11,029 nt of DNA from Methanobrevibacter_A sp964431035 (GTDB lineage: Archaea; Methanobacteriota; Methanobacteria; Methanobacteriales; Methanobacteriaceae): NCBI GenBank assembly GCA_964431035.1, contig CAYSIF010000050.1:1-11029 (forward strand), given 5' to 3'. Positions 6,055-11,029 of the stretch are shown here, one piece after another. The notes beneath the pieces are model-generated. The model was not told the DNA's origin. It worked only from the letters and a program-made list of their open reading frames with translations, and did not search any database. Within the stretch, counting starts at the first letter, position 1. The number at the start of each line of letters is the position of its first letter. Made by a program: the position numbers and the translations under genes.

Positions 6055-7290
6055 TTAATTTTTAAGGTCGTATTGTATTGCTCTTTCACCTATTCTTGAA
6101 GGGTCTAGGGCATATAACTCTGCATTAGGTATTATAACTCTAGCAACATTAACACCAGTTTCTGGACGTGTTAAATCTTTAAATAATACTTTATCTAATC
6201 CTACTTTATTTAATTCATTTAAACATATGTTTATATCTTCTTTAATGGTTTTTAAACTACTTATATTTGGAATATTTTTTAATTGGATGGTATTTTCACT
6301 GTCTTCGAAATAAATTTTATTTATTTTTTTCATACGTTCATATCCTGCTTTTCGCATAAAGTCTGCACGTGCTGTGTCTTCACGAGTTCCATGAATTTGT
6401 GTGGCTCTACTTTGAGCAACTTCAGTTAAAGCTCTTAAAACAGCTATATTTGGATCTAAATGTGTTCCAACTCCTAAGGATAGTAATGCTGCATCTTTTA
6501 ATATTTTATCGTCACTTGATGCAAGTATTGTTGGAACTTTAATATCTGCTGTAATATCAAATAATTTTATATCAATATTCTCAGATTCAAACTTAGCCAA
6601 AATATTTAAAATATCCTCATTTTTAATACTATCTAAATCAATACTCTGCTTATTCTTTTTACATATTTCAAAAATACTCCAAGCATCTCTTTCAATAACT
6701 TCAAATATCCCATGAAGTATAGCTTCTTCAATAGTATTTCCTGAAGCTAAACCATTAGTATTACCTTTCACAAATGCATCAAAACCATCATCAGGAACAT
6801 AAGGATGATAAACTAAATTACTAGGAACATAATACACATCATCACTATTAATCTCAACCATCTCACTCCACTCTAAATTTAAATCCCTAACAACATCCAA
6901 ACCCATATCCTTAGATAAAATTAAACTCTCTAAATCTATAGCTCCATCAACATCACCATACTTACCACTAATAATACTAGAATTATCAATATTCTGTTTT
7001 TCTGCAGAATATCTCTCAAAACCTTCCATTATCGCAGATGCCTTAGCATGACTTTTACTAATACCTTTACCTGCATAAATACTCACACCACCACTCTGAG
7101 CTGTAGGACGTATCGCAGAAAACACAGGAATACCAACACGATCTAAATCAGTAATATCAGTTAAACGAGTTATCCCCGCAACCTTTAACTTACCTTCATA
7201 ATCACGAATAGTATCTTCAGGTTTTTTCACTCTATGAGTACCACTAAAATAATTTATAGGACTATCTGAAAACATAAAAAAGAATTCCAT
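6055..7290 (-). CDS. ycaO: YcaO-domain protein, probable McrA-glycine thioamidation enzyme
   Basis: YcaO proteins use ATP to phosphorylate a peptide amide oxygen so that a nucleophile, here sulfide or a sulfur carrier, can replace it. At 411 residues the protein has normal length and opens with INYFSGTHRVKKPEDTIRDY. ATP-binding segments are visible: SGGVSIYAGKGISKSHAKASAIMEGFERYSAEKQ with E92 and E97 (about 67-99), GLASGNTIEEAILHGIFEVIERDAW (180-204) and AVLRALTEVAQSRATQIHG (283-301). The C-terminus (IGERAIQYDLKN) lacks the PxPxP tail of azoline-forming YcaO enzymes, which suits a TfuA-dependent thioamidation type. It is the first gene of a minus-strand operon with tfuA 19 nt downstream. The start could be 7290 or 7275 (MFSDSPINYF); neither has a good ribosome site, although GGAATTC lies before the second. 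McrA itself is not in the window, so its modification is inferred from family knowledge. Confidence 0.92.
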   Translation of the reverse strand: MEFFFMFSDSPINYFSGTHRVKKPEDTIRDYEGKLKVAGITRLTDITDLDRVGIPVFSAIRPTAQSGGVSIYAGKGISKSHAKASAIMEGFERYSAEKQNIDNSSIISGKYGDVDGAIDLESLILSKDMGLDVVRDLNLEWSEMVEINSDDVYYVPSNLVYHPYVPDDGFDAFVKGNTNGLASGNTIEEAILHGIFEVIERDAWSIFEICKKNKQSIDLDSIKNEDILNILAKFESENIDIKLFDITADIKVPTILASSDDKILKDAALLSLGVGTHLDPNIAVLRALTEVAQSRATQIHGTREDTARADFMRKAGYERMKKINKIYFEDSENTIQLKNIPNISSLKTIKEDINICLNELNKVGLDKVLFKDLTRPETGVNVARVIIPNAELYALDPSRIGERAIQYDLKN

Positions 7291-7330
7291 TAAAAATTTA
7301 ATAATAAAATTAACAATTTTTAAAAAAATA

Positions 7331-7356
7331 ATAATATATAATAATTGTTATATTTT
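7331..7356 (-). promoter_or_regulatory. Candidate TATA region for the ycaO-tfuA-larE operon
   Basis: Read on the minus strand, two TATA-like stretches occur: AAAAATATAACA (about 7355-7344) and TTATATATTAT (about 7341-7331). Either would start transcription 20-50 nt before the possible ycaO start codons. The spacer is so AT-rich that the choice is uncertain. Confidence 0.35.
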
Positions 7357-7425
7357 TTTAGAACATATAATTTATTAGAAACATATTATTATTAAGATTA
7401 ATCATACCCCTCAAAAAAATTAATT

Positions 7426-7437
7426 TATTAATATATA
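7426..7437 (+). promoter_or_regulatory. Candidate TATA box for the M24 peptidase gene
   Basis: TTTATTAATATATAC is centred near 7432. A transcript starting about 25-27 nt downstream (near 7459) would leave only about 5 nt before the ATG at 7464, but a leader of about 35 nt containing GGAGGAG before the TTG at 7494. Confidence 0.4.
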
Positions 7438-7477
7438 CAATTCATATAAAAAACAATAAAAAAATGCCTGTATTAAT

Positions 7478-7484
7478 GGAGGAG
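7478..7484 (+). promoter_or_regulatory. Strong Shine-Dalgarno site pointing to a TTG start
   Basis: GGAGGAG is the best ribosome-binding sequence in this window. It lies inside the longest possible reading frame of the peptidase gene, 9 nt before an in-frame TTG at 7494-7496. The ATG at 7464 has only A-rich sequence before it. Confidence 0.6.
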
Positions 7485-7493
7485 ACAAAAATA

Positions 7494-8525
7494 TTGCCAT
7501 CATCAAACAACTTTCACATAAAAAACATACAAGAAAAACTAAAACAAAATGACTACGATGGAATGTTAATATTCAATTTTAACAATATATTCTACCTATC
7601 AGGATATTTACCAACAAGCTTCGCAGTCCTACTAATAACAGAAAACCCAATAATATATGTCGCAGAAATGGACATGGAAATAGCAAATAAAAACAGCTCA
7701 ATAAAAATTAAAAAATTCGAATCATTCAACAAAATCCTCAAAACATTAGAAAAAGAAAATATCAAAAACATAGCTATAGAAGCAGATTTACCAGTAAACA
7801 TCTACAAAAAATTCAATACTCTAACTTTAAACATAGAATCATACATAAACCAAGAAAGATCAATCAAATCTAATGAAGAAATCACTAAAATAAACAAAGC
7901 ACTAAATATAGCACACAAATCAATACTAGAATTAAACCCACGAGAAAAACAAGAAAAAGGACTAACAGAATGGGAAACAGCATACGAACTCGGTTACTTA
8001 ATGAGAAAAAACGGAGCACAAACAGAATCATTCGAAACAATAGTAGCATCTGGACCAAATAGCAGCCTACCTCATGCAGTTGTTAGCAATAAAAAACTAG
8101 ACCCACACATACTAATAGACTATGGATGCAAATACGAAGGATACTGCTCAGACACAACAAGAACCTATCCAAACACGGAAAAAGAAGAAGAAATATTCAA
8201 CATAGTACTAGAAGCATACCAAACAGCAATCAAAACAGTAAAAAATGGAATAAAAGCCTCAGAAGTAGACAAAACCGCAAGAAACATAATAACAGAATAC
8301 GGATATGCAGATAAATTCATACACAGCACAGGACACAGCCTAGGACTAGATATACATGAATCCCCAAACATATCAATAAAAGACGACACCATACTAGAAA
8401 ACAACATGCTAATAACAATAGAACCAGGAATATACCTAAAAGGAGAATTCGGAGTAAGAATAGAAGACACAATCCTCATAGATGGAAAAGCCAAAGTACT
8501 CGGAAACCTACCAACCAAACTATAA
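7494..8525 (+). CDS. M24 metallopeptidase, Xaa-Pro aminopeptidase/dipeptidase type (TTG start preferred)
   Basis: This cytoplasmic metallopeptidase of the pita-bread fold would release N-terminal residues before proline. The frame begins at an ATG at 7464 (353 residues), but the GGAGGAG site favours a TTG at 7494 (343 residues). Numbered from 7464, the five metal ligands are all present: D219 (ILIDYGCKYEGYCS), D230 (SDTTRTY), H291 (HSTGHSLGLDIHE), E320 (TIEPGIY) and E334 (GVRIEDT). Substrate-side histidines H287 and that of LPHAVVS are also there. The N-terminal creatinase-like domain (IQEKLKQNDYDGMLIFNFNNIFYLSGY) separates it from methionine aminopeptidase, which is shorter and lacks this domain. 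The aldehyde dehydrogenase gene follows after 28 nt, so the two are probably co-transcribed. Exact specificity (aminopeptidase P or prolidase) is not decided by the motifs. Confidence 0.9.
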   Translation: MPSSNNFHIKNIQEKLKQNDYDGMLIFNFNNIFYLSGYLPTSFAVLLITENPIIYVAEMDMEIANKNSSIKIKKFESFNKILKTLEKENIKNIAIEADLPVNIYKKFNTLTLNIESYINQERSIKSNEEITKINKALNIAHKSILELNPREKQEKGLTEWETAYELGYLMRKNGAQTESFETIVASGPNSSLPHAVVSNKKLDPHILIDYGCKYEGYCSDTTRTYPNTEKEEEIFNIVLEAYQTAIKTVKNGIKASEVDKTARNIITEYGYADKFIHSTGHSLGLDIHESPNISIKDDTILENNMLITIEPGIYLKGEFGVRIEDTILIDGKAKVLGNLPTKL

Positions 8526-8553
8526 AAAAAACACTAAAAGGAGAAAAAAAATT

Positions 8554-9966
8554 ATGAAAATGATAATAAACGGAGAATACATAGATAAAAAAGAAAAACT
8601 AGACATAATAAACCCATACAACAACGAAAAAATAGACACAGTACCAATAGCAACAATCAATGACGTTAAAAAAGCAATAAAATCAGCAAATAATGCAAAA
8701 CCAGACATAACCGAAATGTCAGCACACAAAATATCTGAAAAAATATACTCAATATTTGAAAACCTAAAAAAAGAAAAAAACGAATTTGCCAAACTAATAA
8801 GCCAAGAAACAGGAAAACCAATAAAACAATCAATAGGAGAAATGGACAGATCAATAGACACACTCAAACTATCAGCAGAAGAATCCAAAAGAATCTACGG
8901 CGAAACAGTACCAATAGACGCAGGAATAGGAGGTAAAGGATTCTTCGCATTCACTCAAAAAATACCATTAGGAGTCGTAGCAGCAATAACACCATTCAAC
9001 TACCCAGTTAACTTAGCAATACACAAAATAGCACCAGCAATCGCAGCAAAAAACACAGTAATATTCAAACCAAGTAGAGAAGCACCACTATCTGGATTAA
9101 AACTAGCACAACTCTTCAATGAAGAATTCCCAAAAGGAACAATCAATGCAATAACAGGAATTGGTAGCGAAATAGGAGATACAATAATACTAAACGAAAA
9201 CATCGACAAAATATCATTCACAGGAAGCGTACCAACAGGACTATACATATCCTCCCAAGCAGTAATGAAAAAACTAACATTAGAACTAGGAGGAAATGAC
9301 CCATTAATAGTCCTAAAAGATGCAGATATAAAAAAAGCAGTAAAAGGAGCAGTTAACGGAGCATACCTATTCTCAGGACAAGTATGTATGGGAGTTAAAA
9401 GAATCATACTAGAAAACACAATAGCCGAAGAATTCATAGAAGAATTCATAAAAGAAACAGAAAAATTAAAAATCGGAGACCCAATGGATGTAAAAACAGA
9501 CATAGGTCCACTAATAAATCAAAATGCAGCAAACAATATAGAAGAAACAGTAAACAATGCAATATCTAAAGGAGCAGAACTACTAACTGGGGGAAAAAGA
9601 AACAACAACTTCTACATGCCAACAATACTGGACAACGTAGATACAAACATGGATATAGTGACTAATGAAACATTCGGACCAATAGCACCAATAATCAGAG
9701 TAAATAATACTGATGAAGCAATAAAAATTGCAAACAACACAAAATATGGGCTACAATCAGGAGTTTTCACAGAAAATATTCATGATGCACTAAAATGTGC
9801 AAATGACATAGAAACAGGAACAGTATGGATTAACAAACAACCAACATTCAGAACAGATAACATGCCATTTGGAGGATTCAAATCAAGTGGAATGGGTAAA
9901 GAAGGAGTAAAATATGCAGTAGAAGACATGTGCAAAACAAAACTAATAGCACTCAACAAAAGATAA
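8554..9966 (+). CDS. NAD(P)-dependent aldehyde dehydrogenase, lactaldehyde/GapN-like
   Basis: This soluble aldehyde dehydrogenase has 470 residues, the normal family length. Catalytic residues seen are N149 (TPFNYPVN), K172 (FKPS), E244 (LELGG), the nucleophile C278 (GQVCMG) and E372 (NETFGP). The frame opens upstream at 8482 inside the peptidase gene, but AAAGGAG at 8537-8543 stands 10 nt before the ATG at 8554, and MKMIINGEYIDKKEKLDIINPYN is the usual family N-terminus. The ending RTDNMPFGGFKSSGMGKEGVKYAVEDM resembles the methanogen lactaldehyde dehydrogenase (CofA, MJ1411) and archaeal proteins annotated as non-phosphorylating glyceraldehyde-3-phosphate dehydrogenase. I recall this similarity and have not tested it, so no symbol is given. 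It follows the peptidase gene after 28 nt in a likely two-gene operon, though no shared pathway is obvious. Its stop is 10 nt from that of the convergent tRNA-binding gene. Confidence 0.9.
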   Translation: MKMIINGEYIDKKEKLDIINPYNNEKIDTVPIATINDVKKAIKSANNAKPDITEMSAHKISEKIYSIFENLKKEKNEFAKLISQETGKPIKQSIGEMDRSIDTLKLSAEESKRIYGETVPIDAGIGGKGFFAFTQKIPLGVVAAITPFNYPVNLAIHKIAPAIAAKNTVIFKPSREAPLSGLKLAQLFNEEFPKGTINAITGIGSEIGDTIILNENIDKISFTGSVPTGLYISSQAVMKKLTLELGGNDPLIVLKDADIKKAVKGAVNGAYLFSGQVCMGVKRIILENTIAEEFIEEFIKETEKLKIGDPMDVKTDIGPLINQNAANNIEETVNNAISKGAELLTGGKRNNNFYMPTILDNVDTNMDIVTNETFGPIAPIIRVNNTDEAIKIANNTKYGLQSGVFTENIHDALKCANDIETGTVWINKQPTFRTDNMPFGGFKSSGMGKEGVKYAVEDMCKTKLIALNKR

Positions 9967-9970
9967 AAAA
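9955..9970 (-). terminator. U-rich end for the minus-strand tRNA-binding gene
   Basis: Read on the minus strand this is TTTTTTATCTTTTGTT, starting 7 nt after that gene's stop. It lies within the 3' end of the convergent dehydrogenase gene, so the two transcripts probably overlap tail to tail. Confidence 0.4.
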
Positions 9971-9976
9971 TACTAA

Positions 9977-10702
9977 TTATTTTTGAAGGAAAACCTCAAT
10001 AAGATTCTTACTATCCTTTAAAGAATCAATAGGTATGCCAGTAGGCAATTCACCCAATTCTCCCTCAACTTCCTTCAAAATCACACCATTAACACCAAGA
10101 AACATACCTTCACTAACAATATCCATAAAAGTCTGAGGAGGTAACAAAGCAACAGCAACACGATTACCTTCTTTAACATCTAAATTATTAGTAATAACAG
10201 TTATGGCCCTCTTTTTAAGATTAACATTACAAATCATCAAAGAATCTGCTGAAGGATGTTTGCTAACACTCATAACCTCACCAACAACAGTATCAATACC
10301 AACAATAGGGTCATCAATAGGTCCAAAAGACAAACGCTTACGTAAACCTAACATGGTATTTAAGAAAAATTGAATCTTAGCTATATTCTCAGAAGTTTTA
10401 TTACGATCTTCTTTAGAAGAATTATTTAAAAATGTACGATTCCAATCTTCCCCTCCAAGATTCTCAATAATCAACTTTGTTTTTTCTTCTAAACTATCAA
10501 CATCCTTTGAATTTGCTAACTCTTCACCTTCTAAATAACAATAAAGTAATGATTGAAAATCACTATCCATTTTATTAGCAATTTCAATACTCATTTTCTT
10601 ATTCCATTGTCCTCTAAATGATCCAGTTTGAACAGTATTTAAAAATAATTCTTTTGATTTTTGTGCAATAAGTATTCTATAATCCTTTGTTGTATCCCAC
10701 AT
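9977..10702 (-). CDS. Protein with C-terminal tRNA-binding (EMAPII/MetRS-C type) OB-fold domain
   Basis: The 241-residue protein has two parts. Residues about 1-130 are mostly helical, charged and not recognised (KDYRILIAQKSKELFLNTVQTG, SLLYCYLEGEEL, IAKIQFFLNTMLGLRKR). Residues about 133-235 match the tRNA-binding OB-fold found at the C-terminus of methionyl-tRNA synthetase and in EMAPII, Arc1p and CsaA: VVGEVMSVSKHPSADSLMICNVNL, ITVITNNLDVKEGNRVAVALLPPQ and SEGMFLGVNGVI. There is no aminoacyl-tRNA synthetase catalytic core, so it is more likely an accessory tRNA-binding or synthetase-bridging protein than an enzyme. AAGGAG (10718-10713) lies 10 nt before the ATG at 10702 and fixes the start. 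A TATA-like sequence lies upstream at about 10763-10776. It appears to be a single-gene transcript, convergent with the dehydrogenase. Confidence 0.87.
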   Translation of the reverse strand: MWDTTKDYRILIAQKSKELFLNTVQTGSFRGQWNKKMSIEIANKMDSDFQSLLYCYLEGEELANSKDVDSLEEKTKLIIENLGGEDWNRTFLNNSSKEDRNKTSENIAKIQFFLNTMLGLRKRLSFGPIDDPIVGIDTVVGEVMSVSKHPSADSLMICNVNLKKRAITVITNNLDVKEGNRVAVALLPPQTFMDIVSEGMFLGVNGVILKEVEGELGELPTGIPIDSLKDSKNLIEVFLQK

Positions 10703-10761
10703 TATATTTTAACTCCTTATAAAAAAAATTTTTAATAAAATATTTTTTCTTAAACTTAATA

Positions 10762-10777
10762 TTATATTTTATATTCT
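10762..10777 (-). promoter_or_regulatory. Candidate TATA box for the tRNA-binding gene
   Basis: On the minus strand GAATATAAAATATAA is centred near 10770. Transcription would begin near 10743, giving a leader of about 40 nt that carries AAGGAG. Confidence 0.4.
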
Positions 10778-10900
10778 TTTTTCATAAAAAAACTTACTTT
10801 AATTCCACTAATTATTATTCCTAATTTGGCTGTGTCCGATTTGGTACTGATTTTTTAATTTTTAATGTTTGATTTTTTCTTAATTTTGTGTTTTTACAAA

Positions 10901-10913
10901 TGAAATTTCACTT
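10901..10913 (+). repeat. Direct repeat copy 1, TGAAATTTCACTT
   Basis: This is identical over 13 nt to 11008-11020, and the first ten bases form a perfect palindrome. Confidence 0.55.
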
Positions 10914-11007
10914 CGATGATTTTTAACGATTTTTCACAATCCATTTTTTTGTTAACACAATATGATCATGTTTAATTGACTTTATACTTGATTAAATTGA
11001 AGTTTGT

Positions 11008-11020
11008 TGAAATTTCACTT
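11008..11020 (+). repeat. Direct repeat copy 2, TGAAATTTCACTT
   Basis: This second exact copy begins 107 nt after the start of the first, in the same orientation. Confidence 0.55.
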
Positions 11021-11029
11021 ATTTTAATT

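Larger units (their letters stand above)
10703..11029. other. Terminal non-coding region with a repeated palindromic 13-mer
   Basis: These 327 nt up to the window edge hold no convincing gene on either strand; the open stretches are short and interrupted by stops. The promoter of the tRNA-binding gene lies at the left end. Beyond about 10780 the plus strand is T-rich. It contains two exact copies of TGAAATTTCACTT (10901-10913 and 11008-11020), each including the perfect 10-nt palindrome TGAAATTTCA, and an ATGATCAT palindrome near 10963-10970. The remainder may belong to a regulatory region of a gene beyond the window or to decayed sequence. Confidence 0.45.

Noticed and set aside
8126..8314. 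A 62-codon plus-strand frame inside the peptidase gene, very rich in R, N and K
   Set aside because: It is an alternate-frame reading of the metal-binding region of the M24 peptidase, whose own frame is fully conserved.
8520..8888. Minus-strand open frames opposite the aldehyde dehydrogenase and peptidase genes, rich in F, L, S and I
   Set aside because: They are the antisense of A-rich codons. The apparent hydrophobic segments are an artefact of that composition, not membrane proteins.
10816..10890. A short minus-strand stretch reading ISTKSDTAKLGIIISGIKVSFF as a possible gene remnant
   Set aside because: It is bounded closely by stops, has no start or ribosome site and no family that I recognise. 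It is too short to support a pseudogene call.
10895..11029. CRISPR array suggested by the repeated 13-mer
   Set aside because: There are only two copies, 107 nt apart, and the repeat is shorter than any usual CRISPR repeat; no cas gene is present.

Overview
The window looks like the chromosome of a methanogenic archaeon of the order Methanobacteriales, most likely Methanosphaera or a close relative. This rests on the very low GC content, on AUA/AGA-rich codon use, on archaeal Shine-Dalgarno sites (GGTGAT, GGAG), on terminators that are plain oligo-T tracts, and on a YcaO-TfuA pair of the kind that modifies methyl-coenzyme M reductase. The genus is inferred from composition and gene content; no database was searched.

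Layout. Positions 1-926 are the 3' part of carB (carbamoyl-phosphate synthase large chain), cut by the window edge. It is followed on the same strand by an amidohydrolase (951-2144) and a UspA-type protein (2149-2580), which are tightly coupled. A 272-nt AT-rich spacer with small dyad symmetries precedes a four-CBS-domain protein (2853-3692). An unrecognised 158-residue protein follows (3822-4298). A three-gene operon on the minus strand is read in the order ycaO (7290-6055), tfuA (6035-5391) and a LarE-like PP-loop sulfurtransferase (5365-4313). Divergent from it are an M24-family aminopeptidase (probably 7494-8525, with a TTG start) and an aldehyde dehydrogenase (8554-9966). A minus-strand gene for a tRNA-binding OB-fold protein (10702-9977) converges on the dehydrogenase. 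The last 327 nt hold no convincing gene.

How the genes fit together. The clearest functional unit is ycaO-tfuA-larE-like. In methanogens YcaO and TfuA convert a backbone glycine amide of McrA to a thioamide (thioglycine), a reaction that needs a sulfur donor. The third gene encodes an ATP pyrophosphatase with a PP-loop, three LarE-type cysteines and an extra C-terminal domain, so it could supply or shuttle that sulfur. This is the most interesting lead in the window. The remaining genes are core metabolism (pyrimidine/arginine precursor synthesis, aldehyde oxidation, peptide turnover), nucleotide sensing (CBS, Usp) and RNA binding.

Other points for a second look are an abrupt change of wobble-base usage inside the amidohydrolase gene near 1790, a likely leaderless start for that gene directly after an oligo-T terminator, the TTG start of the peptidase, repeated AACTAT motifs before the CBS gene, and a duplicated palindromic 13-mer in the terminal non-coding region. 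I see no CRISPR array, insertion sequence, rRNA or tRNA gene.
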